64,000 bases of DNA, taken from assembly GCA_013399115.1 (NCBI GenBank), contig VXAA01002996.1:473981-537980 (forward strand), written 5' to 3'. Shown piece by piece: positions 13,401-27,520 of the stretch (positions within the stretch are counted from its first letter, which is position 1; the number at the start of each line of letters is the position of its first letter). Source of the stretch: Anseranas semipalmata. Its lineage: Eukaryota > Chordata > Aves > Anseriformes > Anseranatidae. The notes beneath the pieces are model-generated. The model saw only the letters and a program-made list of their open reading frames with translations. It was not told where the DNA came from and searched no databases. The position numbers and the translations under genes were made by a program.

Positions 13401-15630
13401 GCTCTACTTCTCTCTTTGGCAGATACTACTGAAGTATTACCTGGGATGGGTGTTACTGGAGTATATGGAACAAATGATGTTTTGATAAATTCTTATGTTT
13501 ATACTCAGTGGTATTTTTAACCTGAAAGAAGTGTATCAAACAGCCTGTGAACTCCATGGAGGACTTAACATATAAAAGTGAATTATACAGGAAGTTCCTC
13601 TGTATTGTGACACATTTTTGTTACAATCTTCTCCCATTTGCTCTGTTTTATGTGACTTCAGGGTACATCGGTCCATTGCCTGTACTGATACATAATACTG
13701 CAAGTTTTCCAGAACATAAATTTTCTGCTTCTAAGGATCATGCCCCACCAACACAGCAATAACGAGTAGTTACAGTGTTTACCTGTTCACCCATAAGTAT
13801 AAAGAACCCCATTCTAATGAGATGAATGAACCCATTCACTAGCCCAAGGCACACCCACACCACAGGTCATTTTAAAGAGGCACACAGAATAAGATATGAT
13901 ATAATCAAAGTGAAAAAGCTCAAACAACTGAATTTTGTCCAGACTTTTACTAGCCAGCAAGTTCTAGACAAAAATGAACAAATGAAGGCAGACTAACTTG
14001 TATATCTTCTTTCTTCCAGGTACTCAGAGCAATAAACCCTTCAGAGAAGGTCACTATATTTTTAACCTCATCTACGAATCTACTTGAAGTTAGTGTGGCA
14101 CTTGATTCTGACACTCTCTACAATATCAATGCTCCATTGTTATTTAGTATTTGGCCAGCTGAATTACTATATTGTTCTGTTTCTTTGAAAATAATTTCTT
14201 GCATTGACTACACTTATTCTTTTCCTCTTCATTTCTAAATTAAAAATCAACTTAAGCTCATCAGGGATATTATTAGTAACTTATTGTTACCTTTCTCAAT
14301 GTACTTTTGAATACCAGCATTCCCCAGCCACAAGTGTCAGCATATTAAGTGCTGTTCAGACATTTGAACATAATATACTCTGTTTCTAAGGCTTCCGTTG
14401 TATTACTAGTATGATAATTATTACAGCAAATGATAAAATACTGCAAAATTGTTTTCTCCCCCCTTAATAACATAAATAAAAGGAGCAATTAATTTCCTAC
14501 AATAAAAACAGGCAATACAATAACGTACAAATGTGGAGTTTCTTCATTATTGCATCAAATTGCAAAACGGAAACATATAATTTCAAAAGGCTCATAAGCA
14601 AAAATGGAAACACAGCTGATGTTGCGTCAGCATGTAGTACAAAACTGTGAAGCTTGCACAGCTCACAGCTAGTCTCCTCAAATGAACCAGTTAACATTTC
14701 TAAATGAAAATCCATAACACAAAGAACCTTCTCCTTTTTTTAGGCCTTACTTCCAGAATGTTAGGTAGTTTTCCAGGATGTTACTTCTATATATCCATCC
14801 AATACTATAAGCTTATAGCATCACCAGTTATTTTAAGCCTTGATATCATGCACAGCTACAGCTATAGCTTTATCAACACATCTTATGACAGATGACAATA
14901 GTGTTTTCAAATGGAATCAACATACTTCTGAACTGATACATCTCCCACTACAACCCATATATTTGCCAGATGTGTTTTAAACCCTCTTTTGTTCACTGGT
15001 ATTTCGGTTGGTTTGGTTTTAGGTTGCTGAGAAAAGGTAACACATTTTCTTTGACATCTCATGCAATTTTACAAGTATTCAGGGCACATTCCCTGCTTTG
15101 CATGGAAAATGTATTTGCACAGTTGTCAGAATGATGGACAGGGGGAGAATGATAGGAAGGAGCACTGATCTTTGCTTGTTATTACATACAATAGCCCAGT
15201 AGGAATCATGATGTGTTGGTGAGACAAACTGTGTCCCATTCTGGAACATATTAAGTTTGTCTCCAGGACACACATGACTTCACTAGGGTGTCTAACCTCA
15301 TTCATAATAGATGCTAATCTTTTCAGGGCTGACTGATGACAGCACTTCCTGCCCTTCACGGAATTAGAGCTGGGTTTTATCAAAGGACTCAAACTGCCTG
15401 CTAATTAGACTAATTCCCTTCATCATGAATTATTTATTTCCATTGGTAACCGATCACTGTGACATTAATGTGTTCTGCTCAACTTAGTTTCATACTAATA
15501 TACACTATAAGTTAAATGTTTAAAAACTCCTGATACTTCACTCCAGGTCAAGTGTGTCTTCATATAACTCTTGATGTTTTCAGTAAAGTTTTGATAATTA
15601 AAGGCTGTTAGAATAAGGTCTCATTGCTAA

Positions 15631-15690
15631 GCAAAAAAAAGAAAAAAAAAACAGAAAAAAAAACAGAAAAAGAAAAAAGAAAAAGAAAAT
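15631..15690. repeat. A-rich low-complexity run
   Basis: Poly-A broken by single G and C bases (AAAAAAAAGA and AAAACAG units). The 60-codon F-rich ORF across it on the minus strand is an artefact of composition. Confidence 0.85.
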
Positions 15691-15959
15691 GAAGAATAAT
15701 TTAAAATTTCTGAAATCATTTTTTTTCCCCAAAAATTAGAGGTAATAGATACACATTCATTTAGGATTAACAAGAAGAACCCTCTACTGCACTGATGATA
15801 GGGTTTCACAGCAATTCACAGAACTGAATACATACCCACAGACAGAATGTGTAGTGCTTGTAAATTCAGAATTCTCACCCACTAAAAGAAGTTTTGTGGT
15901 TGTAGTATCAAGACTAAGTCCTATACTTAGGTAGCAAGTATCAAATATGCAAATACAAA

Positions 15960-16590
15960 ATAAGGAATACCTGGACAGACAGCAGCACTGCAGCCCAGAA
16001 TCAGGTGAAGAATGCCAAAGGCAGAGTGGGGGTCATCAGTGAGACAGAACTGGGAAAATATGAAACAGTCAATCTAGGATGTCTTAGCAGCAGGATCTGA
16101 GCAGTACACCAGAGGTCATCCACACAATACTTAGCAGGTCTCAGCAAGAAAACTGATGGCCAGTTTTTGGCATCAATGTTCAAAAGTTGTATTGACAACT
16201 GAGAAGCAATCCATAGGAGAGCAACAAAAACTTAAAGCAATTTAGAAAACATGACCAATAGGGAAAGACTGAAAATAATGGTTACAAAATCGATCAGAGT
16301 ATGACATCTTCACTTACACAGAAGGATGCTACAGTTAGGCTACTGATCAGTTTTCTCCATGTCCACCACAAGCAGAACAAGAAATAATAATTTCATTCTG
16401 AAGTGATGAAGATTTAGCTGAGAAATTGAGAAAAGGCTTCCTAGCTGTAAGGACAGAGAAGCACATGATCAACCTAAACAGGGAGGTGGTGGAATTCCCA
16501 CCCCTAAAGGGATTTTGGCCCAGGCTAGATAGACAGGTGATTGTCAGGGAAGGTTTAAGTGTATGTGAAATCACCTCTGTCACAATATTA
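15960..16590 (+). mobile_element. Degraded CR1 LINE 3' portion
   Basis: The plus strand follows, loosely and with gaps, the 3' part of sauropsid CR1 elements. Matching points include 'gagagcaacaaaaa', 'gggaaagactga' and 'aaggcttcctagctgtaagg', then 'cagggaggtggtggaattcccacc' with downstream 'cccaggctagataga'. Target-site duplications and intact ORFs are not visible. It is an old copy lying in the pseudogene's intron. Confidence 0.6.
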
Positions 16591-17708
16591 TTTTACATGT
16601 CACAAAGAAATGTCAGCTCAGTCACCATAAAATATGTCTTCAGAATTTTTGCTGTTTCTAAAGAAAAAACTCGTACTGGGAGGTTGTGATTATTTGAGTA
16701 TTTCTCAATGATAAGAATGTCTATTTTATGAGCATTATATATAGGATAACATTTTTTTATAATTTAACTGTTGGCCTTTTCCACTGTCATCACAGACAGT
16801 GGACTTACACTATGCTTTTGACGTAACTAATTCACATAGTTTTTTTGACACAAGCACAGGACAGTATAGTTCAGGCTGTGCATTTTACAATGGCACTGTT
16901 TCCTATTTACCTGAACTCTTTAGAAATCAAACCTGAAAGAGACAACATATGACCTGGTCACTGATTTCACCTTTGAGCTTCCTCTGTTTCAGCAAACTGT
17001 AAAGACTTTCTGCAAGTTACAGAGTTGGGCTCAGAGTTCTATACATACTCACGAATAAATGGTGCATATTCTCACTCATTTCACAAAGTAGGTTTTATTC
17101 CGGCTTGATTATTCTGTCTGTGAAATATGAGAAAAATGGATACAACACAGAAGGATCAATAAGAGGCTTGTTTGGGGTAATTTTTGTACTGATAACGTGA
17201 GTTTAAAATAATAAACAGCAGAAGACAGCTGTACAGAATAGTCTATATCCTCTAGCCTAATGAAGACTTGGACTACAGTATATTTGACAAATAGTCTTTC
17301 ACATGATAGCCATAAAAGAGCACATATCTTTCTAATCTATAGTGATAACAAAGAAGTTAGGTAAAAATGAGCGGAGATGATATTCAATAAGCAGATGTAC
17401 ATTTCTATCACAGTGTGAGATACTTTGACTGTGAAAATAAAGGTGTTATTTTTCCACTGTTGAAATAATACAGAATCAATGAGAGGCAACTGTGAGCCTT
17501 GATGGCATCAGGGGGTTTCTGTTGACATTCACAAACCAAATGAGCAGAACTCTGCTAGATTGAGATGTCACCAGAAACCCCAAGATGGCATTACAGCCTT
17601 GTTTTTCTAAGTTGTGGTGTTTTTTTTTTTTTCAATAAACACATCTAACTGACTTCTTATTTTGATCAAAAGATCAGTTTTTTATTTCTTTTATTTTTCT
17701 GTCCTCAT

Positions 17709-17860
17709 CTTTTTTTTTTTTTTTTTTCAGGTTATCTATCCTGCTCTGCCTTCCTTCCTCCTTTTCACCCCTTCTCATCCCTCCTGCCCCAACCATCCCC
17801 TTCTTGCCTTTCTGTCTTTTCTCATGTACCTTCTTTCTTTCCTGGTTCTCTGACTCCCCA
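17709..17860 (+). repeat. Poly-T run followed by a pyrimidine-rich tract
   Basis: About 18 T followed by CAG and then about 130 bp of C/T-rich sequence. It imitates a splice acceptor, but the downstream frame is low-complexity and not a credible exon. Confidence 0.75.
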
Positions 17861-18095
17861 GATCAAAACATTTCTGGAATGGGTGACTGCTCAGTGTGTT
17901 AGCAGCGCTCCCTAATGTCATTTCAACAGCACAAAGTACTCCTTCAGCACTGTGGATAGACTATCCTATTAAGACAAGAGAAATGTCACTCATGTACCAC
18001 TCGTTATTTGTATAGAATAAGAGATTTCAAGTAGCTCCTGATGCAGCAATATAAAATAGCTTTCATTTCAGAGCTAATAATACCTGATACTTGAA

Positions 18096-18260
18096 CAGAG
18101 ACTTCCATTTGATGTTCTCAAACCATTTCATAGACATTAATGAATTATGTCTCACAAGTGTGCTCTGACAAACAGGCTATTCCCATTTCACAGATGGAGA
18201 TAACTGAGGAGGAAAGAGAGGGGTAATTTGTTTTTACAATGTCTCTCAGGGCCCAATTCT
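18096..18260 (-). repeat. Old MIR-like SINE, antisense
   Basis: The plus strand shows 'gttctcaaaccatttcatagacattaatgaatta', then 'cccatttcacagatggagataactgagga', the antisense signature of MIR and related CORE-SINEs. Divergent, no coding role. Confidence 0.7.
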
Positions 18261-20060
18261 TTGCTGTTGTATTTAAAGAGTTTTTATTGCTGGCTTCAAG
18301 CCAACAGTGAGTAAACAACATCAAAGAGCACTCAGATGTTCCAAGCCTTGGTCGTTTAATAATGAGAGAGCCTTTTTCTTTATATGGCAGAGTATATTCT
18401 CCTTGCAAGCTGGTATACAGACACCTTTTGGGACATTTCATTTCATAATTCTAACTCATAAGTTACTAAGGAAAGTAAGATTTTGCACCAAATTGATCCA
18501 GCATCATAAATTAAAGCCACCCAACCCACCTTTTTATTCTTTGTCTGCCTTTGGGGCGCAGGGGGGAGGGGTGGTTCTTGAGGAGGAATATTTTAAAAAT
18601 GTGACCTGAAAAGTATATTCTGTTGTAAAAAAAATACAGTGTGACCAGAATCTTTCAGCATCATGAACACCAGCTAAGATCGCAAAATAAGAGGACAGTG
18701 GGCAGAAAGGCCTTGCAAAGTACATGTCAAAGAATTTGCATAGATTGGTAACTATGATTTGCTTGCATTAGCAATTGTGAGTGTATGCAGTGTTACTCAA
18801 ACTGCTTCTGAGTGGTACTCATCAGAATTGACTTATGTCATGAGATGTGACAAAAAGATGTCACTCATTTCCTCTATAGAGGGCAGTTATTTGTAGTTGA
18901 TTTTAGAGGTTTCTGCCTGTTTGACAAATCGATAGAAGAAAAATGAGATGAAAATATATTTAGATATATTTTTATATAGAATATATAGATGCAAAATGGG
19001 CACCAAAGTGTTACCATGAAAGGCCAAAGAAAAGCAGAATAATAGATGAGGCCATCAGGGACCATGTCTTTAAAACAAAGAAGTTTTCATTGTGTTCATG
19101 TGCACAATTTAAGGCAGGATAAACATGCAGGATTCCTTAGGAAACAGGGAGTAGAAGGTTGGTGAGAAGAAAATTGTTTGTCTGGTACTATAGAAAAGCT
19201 ATGTAATTAAAATTGGTCTCGAGCAAAGATGAGAGAGCAAATAGTTGCTCCAGTTTCTAAAACTAAGCACAGCAGGAAAAAAATGAAGAATCTTGCACAT
19301 ATTTTATAAGATTTTTTTTTTGGTTTTGTTTTTAAAATCCTAGTCACTGAAGAGTAAAGTAAGAATAAGAAGATAAATTTGCATAGAAGGCTGAGGTAGT
19401 CATGGGGTATTGCATGGGACTGAGTGAATAATTGTGTGGGATGCTAGAGCAGTGGAGCAGAACAAGACAGACAGGTTATTCTGAGAGGCAAAGAGAGCAG
19501 AAGGAAGTTAGTATTGTGGGTTTGGGAAATCAGATGTGAGGGACAAAGAGGGACAAGAAAGCAGAAAAAAATAATCAGCTAGGTTGAGCAGTCACTCATC
19601 CCAGTGTGCTACAGGACAGCAAAGGAGGATCACTGGAGTGAGAACAAGGGGAGCTGCACTGGACTGGGCACTCCTGGCAGCTGAAGAACATAATTTGTTC
19701 CTTGATTTTTAAGTGTTGTTATGCTTGTGGCATGTACATCAACCTCATTTGGGAAGGGAATTTATCTCCCCTGGTTCGTAGATGACACCTTGAAGGCAAT
19801 GCTGACTGAATCACTCTTATATTATTACACAGTCTACATCTTGTCTTAGACATACCTAGAATAAAGTTCCCTGCAGATATGAGGTACTATTCCAAAATAC
19901 ATAATAATCGTCCATTAAAATAAAACCATTTTCTCTAGTACCAGCCCACATGCAAACCTTCATATGAACCCACATCCAACCCAAACACACCCAGTCATAA
20001 ATATAAATAATATAAATATAAACAAACAGAAACAGAAAAGCACAGGGAACCTTGTGCTAT

Positions 20061-20160
20061 TTATAATGCTTTATATTATACTTTAAATTTTATTCTTATA
20101 TTTTTATTATTTATTATTCTTTATTATTATACATTTATTTTTAATGCTTTATATTATAAT
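20061..20160. repeat. AT-rich block with a 17-bp direct repeat
   Basis: TAATGCTTTATATTATA occurs near 20,064 and again near 20,142, separated by TTATTATTATTC-type sequence. It looks like local slippage or duplication. Confidence 0.7.
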
Positions 20161-22139
20161 GCTTTTGTGTTTCCCATCTATCTAGGGGAACATTCCCATT
20201 CAAATTCCCAGGTAATGCAATATCTGTACCTTCCAGACCAGCTGGAGGGAAACCAGGTACTTGATGGGAAGCATACCTATTTTCCAACTTTTAGCTTATT
20301 TTCCAACTAGAATCAATACTTGCATTTCCATTTCTTCTCACACTCCTTTCACTGCTCCCACAGTTTTACCATCCAACAACCTTCTGTGTTCTTGCTACCT
20401 GTGATTTATAAGGATATAAGGATTTCCTCGTTAAGTGGCCATTTCAGTTCAAAAGTTTGTGGCCCAGTGATGACATCCTCACTGGACACAAAATACTTCC
20501 TTTATATTATTCCTTTGCAGTGCTTTCATGAGGATAAAGCATAATATTGAGTTGTTCAGATCAGCATCCATGAAAAGGCTATACATTATTCTCCAATAAC
20601 CCACTATTCACACTTACTATCTAAATATTAATAGAAAATATCCACAGAAAATGGACCTGAAGTGACTTCTTGTATTTAAGATGTGAATCCTAAGGGTACC
20701 CGAAGTCTTGATTTCTCCCAAGTCTTGCAGCGAGTTTATCCACGTCCTCAGGAAAGGTGCTCTCCTCTTTGGAGCTGGTGAGTTGGGGTTTATAGACACC
20801 TGCCTAACTACAACATCCAGCTGCTGCTTTAGAAATAAAAGAACAGGTCTATGATTTGTTACAAGCCACCCACATGCACCACAGGCACCCCCACAAATTC
20901 TGTCGGTGTTCGATTCCTTGCAGAACCTTGCTTTGAAATCAGCCTCTATGTTAAAATGAACAATTAGACAGTTCCCACAAAACCAGCATCATTGTGGTTC
21001 CATATCTGTCCATTACCCACTAGGGGATGGAGACCACATTTCACTGGACTTTCAGACATTATTAAAACAAGCGCATTGTGCAACAGGAAAAATAAAAGAG
21101 AGCTAGGATCATTAATTTTGTATTCTACTGTACAGAACGCTGCCAGCCACAGCCATGTTTTGGAGGCAGCAACACATTTCCAGAATTGTCTTCATATGTG
21201 GTCATATGAAGAACAGAGTCAACTGGCAAAACTTCACAGGGAACTGGTGAATGGTATAGCGTCCATTTGTTAGCATAGCATTTAAGGTCACCAGAAGTCC
21301 CTTGCCCATAACATTTATTACTTTAGCCCGATAATTTACTTGGGCAGTGAATTTGAAAGTATATATATGTGGTTTTGGTGGTGAGGTCTCTTCTCAGCTG
21401 AAGTTATGCCTCTGATAATCCCAAAGGTAAAGTGAAGATTAGGCACATAATGAGTACTTTGAGCAAATGTCCACAGGTAAATATAGCAAATGGAAATGAA
21501 AATCTTCCTTTCAGTTCCTAGAACTTTTCAGTTCCAGGAAACTAAAAGCAGGAGATACCTGCTTTGTTTCATAACATCCAATTATGCATCTAGTACTATT
21601 TCTGGAGATACTGGCCTGTGAGAATTACTCTTTCAGTAAGAAGGAACAAACAAAAAAATACCCAAACAGTAAAACTTTGATATTTATGCATGAGAAGATT
21701 TTTCAACCACTCAGTGAGTCATTTTATGGAGCAATTAACTTTCCTTTTTATGTAGATATTTTGTCTTCGTCTGCCACCTTTTTAATAGTCCTTTGCATAA
21801 ATTGGTAAAATAATTTCTCATTCCCTCAGAAACAACAGCTGCATTGTGAACTCCTGAATTGGCTTGTCTTAGGAATATATTATAATAATTCAGAAACTGC
21901 TGCCATTTCTGTCAAGCTTTCATTCATACGAAGGTTGCCTCGAACATCCCATCCTCCCTCCCCCTTTCATTGCTACTGCTGATCTCAGTGAGATTGTCCA
22001 GCCACTTCCCCTGCTCTCCCAACTCCCTCTCCCACCTCCAGTCTCAGTCTCAGCCCCCCCCCAAGCTCTTGACACAAATCTCCTTCTCTTGCTCCTCCCT
22101 CAGTCTGGCTCTCTGTAGCCTTCTCAGTCGAATTAGACA

Positions 22140-22420
22140 CAAATGACTTGTCTTGACTTTCAAAGCCCTTTGTGGCCTATCCGCTCACTACTGACCCTCT
22201 CATGTTCAACATCAAAAGGTCAGCTCTTGCTCCCAATTAGTCTATGAGCCAAGGTACCTTCCTCTGACTGCAATGCTTTCAAACAAGCTCAGTCATACTC
22301 TTTCCTCTGTTGCCCCTCATACCTGGGGAAGGAATTGTCTTTCAGCATCTGCAAAGTCTTCACATTCTTCCTTTTCAAACATCCCCCTTTCACTTTGCCT
22401 TCAGAAGCCACAGCAAGGGC
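22140..22420 (+). mobile_element. L2-like LINE 3' fragment
   Basis: The sequence follows the L2-type 3' end: 'caaagccctttgtggcctat', a run of C/T-rich codon-like blocks, 'gcccctcatacctggggaaggaattgtctttc', then 'gcaaagtcttcacattcttcctttt'. This resembles L2 copies in turtles and mammals. The family call is from memory. It is non-functional. Confidence 0.5.
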
Positions 22421-22429
22421 CAGGCTGTT

Positions 22430-25400
22430 TGTGTGCCAGGGCAGTGCTAACCAACACAACAGGAGGCCTTCTTGGGTGTTTCCCCTTGTTTGTACCTCGT
22501 AGGTGCCAGTACTTTACAGCAAGATGCAATTTCTTTTGCCCTGTTTTGCAGCACCTCACTGAGGGAGTTCTGGCTGGTAACTAGAGCTTCTACGTCCTGC
22601 AAAGATGCAAAAGATAATGAACAAGAGAAGTAATAATAAGGATCCGTGGTTTCTAAGGCCGAGACGTGGCCACTGGAATTCTCAGTTCAACTGAAAATTG
22701 GTACTGAATGAAAAGCCGTGGTCTGTCACCTACAACTTCAGGGTAGACCTTTCATGTTTCAGAGCTGTGAAGTCTGGCAAATCTATACACAGCTCATTTG
22801 GTTCTAACGTAGCTATATTTGGGTAGAATTTCATAGATTTGGCAAAAACCTTGCTGTTTAGATCACCTTCAGATACCTGCCCCAATTACTAGAAATTCTT
22901 ATTCTCAGATAAACAGTCACCAGTGTACTTTAACTTGAGCAAATTCACACTCCTTGCCTCAGCATTTCTGCTGAAAATAGCTGAAATGCTTTGGTGGCAG
23001 TTTTCCCAAAATTTCAGACTGAGTTAAACATGCAGTAAAAATTCATTTGGATAAAGGTTATAAGTAATTTAAATTCTATTAAGTACCTGAAATTCATTCA
23101 TATGAATGACTGAAAACAGGGCCATTCAATGGGAAGTTTAAGGCAAACTGATAGATGATGCTCCGAGCTCCATTATTATAAACATAGTGGATTATTATAA
23201 AGATAATTGTGGGTTGTTGAAGTGGAGGATGGAGATGTGTGTGTGGGAAGTAGTAGAACGGAGGTAGCCAAGTGAGTAGAGTGCAGGTGAATAGCTGAAT
23301 GGCTTAACTGTTAATTTCCTTTTTTTTTTTTTTTTTAACGATTTACATTAATATGCAGAGAAGTAGGACCTAACTCTAAGAACTTTTCTGAGCAGGGACA
23401 TAATGTGTACATACCTGTATGAAGTACAGAAATGCTATGTTTTGGATTACATAATTTACTTGAAATTAGTAGCTTGTTGACAGAAAGGCCCTGCTGGGTT
23501 TCATAACCTGAGAATGTAGCTTTCATGAAGCAAATTATTCTTTGAGAAATGAGTAACAATGCCAGTTACTTCATACCTCTGACACAATATTTAGCTCTGT
23601 CATTTAAATATAATTGCTCTATTTTTACAATGTTAGTGCTATTGATAAATGCAGATTGCAAGGAATAAGTAAATTCTCTTATAGTAATAAAGTGATTGTT
23701 TATTAAAAAAGTAAGAAAGCTTACACTTTTTCCACATTCTAGATTAAAAAAAAAAAAAAAGTTACCATTTTTATGGTAGCTTAGTTATAGAAATGGTTCA
23801 AAGTTTTTTGGTCTAGTATTTTTAATACTCCAGTGTAATCTACTCCAGTCATCCTTGACAGAGAATAAAGACTGGTTTTCAAGGATCACAGCTGTCAAGC
23901 TGTGTGGAAATGCCCATTTCCTGTCTTGAGAGTAATCACATACACACACTGAAAAAGACAATGATATTTTGAGTGATATTTATAAACTGAATCTAGGACA
24001 AAGTGCACGTTTCTGCCAAAGAACAGTTTTTCATGGCTAAATTCACTGTATACCCAGAAATCCCATAGTGCTAGTAAAATTGCCATCTTTAGTGGGCATT
24101 TCATCCCTCTGGCAACAACTGCTGCCTTTTGCACTGACATGAAGCCATCACTTAAAAACAGCTTGTCATTTTCCTGTGAATACAAAATTCATAGTGTTCT
24201 ACAAAGTTGCAAAAAAAAGAAAAAAAAAATCCAAAACCCTCTAGCACCTGTTTCATGAACAATACGTCAATATATGTATATTTTTAAACAGATGTAACAC
24301 ACGAAGACTTTTGGCTGCACAGTTTACATCCTTTCCTCCATGATGAGATTCTTTCCATGCCTGAAATGTTGGACTTCAAACATAGATTTCAAACTGGCAA
24401 CACAGTCTTGACGTCTGAGTTCAATCATTCCCGATGGACTGGAAACAAGAATCTGAGTTTATGACATCTCCCTCAACTACACTCTCTGGCTCAGTTATAC
24501 ATTGTGCTCATTTTGTTTGCAGAGGGCAAAGACCTGATGAGATCAGGCAGCAGAAGATTCTGCAGCAGCAGTCAGAAGCCCCAAATCTCTTTTCTTTTCC
24601 CTCCTCATGTGGTGTTGTCCAGAATCTTGCCTTCTCTGCATGTGCCTTCTCCCTGAGCTCATGAGGACTTGGTTGGTGTGATCTAGGAGGGATGGTTTAT
24701 TCCAGCACTGGGGTACAACTGGGTCTTACAGATGAGAAACCAGGAAATCCTGCTGATATCTAGGCCTGCTCTACGTTGCACTGAAAACCTGAGTTGGCTT
24801 TAAAATAATGAAGTAAGAAAGACATACTTTTTTTTTTTTTTTTACACTTATTCAGAACACGCTTTAAAACTTTCCTCTGCAGCCATGGAGGCATGAAAAT
24901 TGTTAGAGAGAAAAAAAAAAAAAAGAAAGAAAAAAACAAAGAAGGAAAAGGAAAAGCAAGAAAAGAAAAAGAAAGAGAAAAAGCTAAAATTTCCAAATAA
25001 TCTCATGATTCTAGGAATTAAGACTTTAAGAACCTAGATGACAAATATCACAAATCTCCGTATGACAAAATCCAATTAAGTTCTAAGAAGTGGCAATCTT
25101 GATTCATCTGGGTATGTTCATAAGACAGCATGTGGATCATGTTGTTCCCATGCTGGGCACAATGTCTAAATTTTGTCTTACTCTCCACTCTTAGTTTGGC
25201 ACTTTTCAAAAGGATGAAGCAGAAATAAAATTGAACAAATCAGAGAGAAATCCTGTTAACCTAGGAATATGTTTCACAAATTGTTTTGCACTGCTGAGCT
25301 GCATTATCTTTAGCAACATTCAAACTATTCAGGTTTTGGCTGAAGCTCCTAACATGTACAATTTTAACAAATAGTCCAAGAGAATTCCAAATAGTGCAAT

Positions 25401-27370
25401 ACTAGGGAAGGAGGAAAAATTATATTAACACATGAAAGAAGTAATATAAGCAAAATCAAAAAACTCTACCTTCTCCATGACACTGTGCTGACAGTCTCCA
25501 AGGCTCCCAGATGCCACGCATGAGTCACTCAATGGCTATGCAGTTCACCAGGACCAGAAACTTGTTCTTATTTTAAAAGTCACACAATCAGGAGAGAATG
25601 CTGGTGCTGTTTTTTCTTTCTTTTTTCTTTTTTTTTTTTCTTTTTCCCCCTAATATCAGATAGGCATTTCATGAGTTTATCTCGATTTCACAGAACTTTA
25701 TCTGAGGAAAAAATACATTTTCTTAGTCAAAATACTATACTTTGACAATTTAGAAATGAAATTGGGTTTCTATTTCCAAAAAAAAAGTTTATTTGTATTT
25801 AACAGTTTCAAAAACACAAATATCATTACATCATTTTGCTCAACAAAACATTTCCTTCCATTTGAAAATTTTGTTAAAATACATTGGAAAGCATATATGT
25901 AAAAGTATGTATGTATTTACCTTTATATAAAAAGTTACTGCCTTGTCAAAAAAGTCCCTCATAATAAATCCTTTCTAAACACTACCAGAGAACAGAGGAA
26001 CCCTTACTTTCAAAAAGCAAGCCTTGAAAGAAAAGTGTCGGGCGACAATGTGCTAAAAATTAACGCACGTGCTACATCAGAAACTTGTTTTTGGTTTTTG
26101 TTTGTTGCTTTCAAAACTGAATGGTAAGAAGCTATACTGACAAAGTCATTCTAAAACCAAGATCACTTCAACAGGTCTTATAGACTCTGGTACCAATATG
26201 TATGCTCAGCTCAATTATTTTAAATCAAAATTCAGTCATATTTATAACATGCTGTCGGTCAATTTTGTGTTCCTCATAAGATATTGGTGCAACTTTATCC
26301 CAGACTAAGATATAGTCATAAATGCTTCATGACTCTACTATACAGTCCAACCCATGATGCACCCAAGCATGTGCACAGCTGGGTACAAATATATACAATG
26401 CAAAGAATAAAGCAAAGGAACAGGAGATGGACAGCTTTAAAAATTAATGTGGGTTAAATAGATTTGAAATTAATAAATAAATAACACATTTTAATAGGTA
26501 GTTAAAAATGATATTTCAGAAACCAATTTTGGAGGTGTTGTGGAAGGTTGGCACTTATTTAAAATTATTTACTTTTTTTTTCAGGCTTGTCAGCTTCATC
26601 ATAGACAGCAACCTCCTCCTAGTTACCAACCAGTGCCTAGGCAATTCCAGCAGCCTCTGTGCTGGAAGCTGGATGCTGCTGCAGTCAGATTTAGCATTGT
26701 TTGGTCAGTGCCCACTCCCTTACAAAATAAAAATTGCTCATTATTTCTCCTTACTTAAGTTCAAAATAGCACTGTATGTTGGTTCTAACTTTAAGGACAA
26801 GTAGGTATATTCTACCCTATGTTTTATTATGAATAACATGACTCTGCCTATATGGCAGGGAACAGATCTTGCTTTTATTTTTCTCGCTTCTACAGAGTAA
26901 AAGGGGGAATCATGAGGCTTTCTGTGGGATTATGAAAAATTCCCCTGAAGATCTCTCTCATCTCCGACCCGGTGTGAGTCACTTTGGAGCACCAGAGAGC
27001 AAGCTTCAAGACCAGACTTATATTCTTTGGGCAGTAAATACCTTATTTTCTCACTTAGGCATCTCCTGTAAGTACTTAAACACGCAGTCACGTGAAACTA
27101 ACCTGTTGGAAAGGGCTGGATCACACTTAAAACTAGGTCAAGTACAGATTACAGAAATGTAGAAGTGGATCAAATGACACCCAGCTGGTGAAGCACTGTG
27201 GAACTCTACAAGAGGTCAGAACTCAAGATGTCTCAGGTTTATTTTGTTTTGTTTTCTCTATTTCAGGAAATCTAAATGAATAACAAGTGAACCTACCAGG
27301 ACTTTCTTTAACCATTTGGAAAAAGGCATGGTTCCTGCATGCTGTCTGAAGAACTCTGGTACGAAGGTCA
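22430..27370. other. Noncoding stretch, nothing coding recognised
   Basis: Apart from T- and A-runs near 23,320 and 23,743 and the purine tract at 24.9 kb, I see no repeat family or exon here. Q- and P-rich ORFs near 26.54-26.76 kb follow a T-run and a CAG but show no family motif. Confidence 0.4.
24829..24990. repeat. Poly-T then purine-rich (GAAA)n-like tract
   Basis: A run of about 15 T at 24,829-24,843, then after a short gap an A/G-only stretch of AGAAA and GGAAA units at about 24,905-24,985. Confidence 0.8.
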
Positions 27371-27379
27371 GTGCTTGGA

Positions 27380-27520
27380 GAATTTAATGGTAGACAGGAC
27401 AACAAAGAAGATTACAGAGTTATCCAAAGCTATCCATCATCTGAACAACGGGAAAGCAGCAGGTATTGATCAATTCTCTGGAGAAAGGTTGAAAGAGGGT
27501 GGGAAGGTCAAAACATGGAC
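27380..27520 (+). mobile_element. LINE reverse-transcriptase fragment (RTE- or CR1-like)
   Basis: The plus-strand frame reads ITELSKAIHHLNNGKAAGID followed by a loop ending in ERLKEGG. This is the conserved entry motif of non-LTR retrotransposon reverse transcriptases, A-I-x-x-L-x-N-x-K-A-x-G-x-D...E-x-L-K-x-G-G. The frame runs from 27,339 to 27,545. The catalytic FADD box is not present nearby, so only a short piece survives. The family cannot be settled by eye. Confidence 0.6.

Larger units (their letters stand above)
2976..15955. other. Long noncoding stretch (intron-like)
   Basis: About 13 kb with no exon I can support. All ORFs are short and lack family motifs. Separate entries cover the alternating purine-pyrimidine tract, TA and A-rich runs, and the 11-bp motif cluster. 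A C10 run lies at 10,793-10,802. Confidence 0.45.
16600..22130. other. Noncoding stretch with simple repeats
   Basis: No exon recognised. It contains the pyrimidine tract, a MIR and an AT-rich block described separately. Remaining ORFs are short and motif-free. Confidence 0.45.

Noticed and set aside
17662..17853. Apparent acceptor (poly-T then CAG) followed by an open frame
   Set aside because: The open frame is only a pyrimidine tract giving F, S, L and P codons.
26540..26758. Plus-strand frame after a T-run and CAG, rich in Q and P (QQPPPSYQP)
   Set aside because: No recognised protein, no good donor or partner exon. The poly-T before CAG mimics an acceptor.
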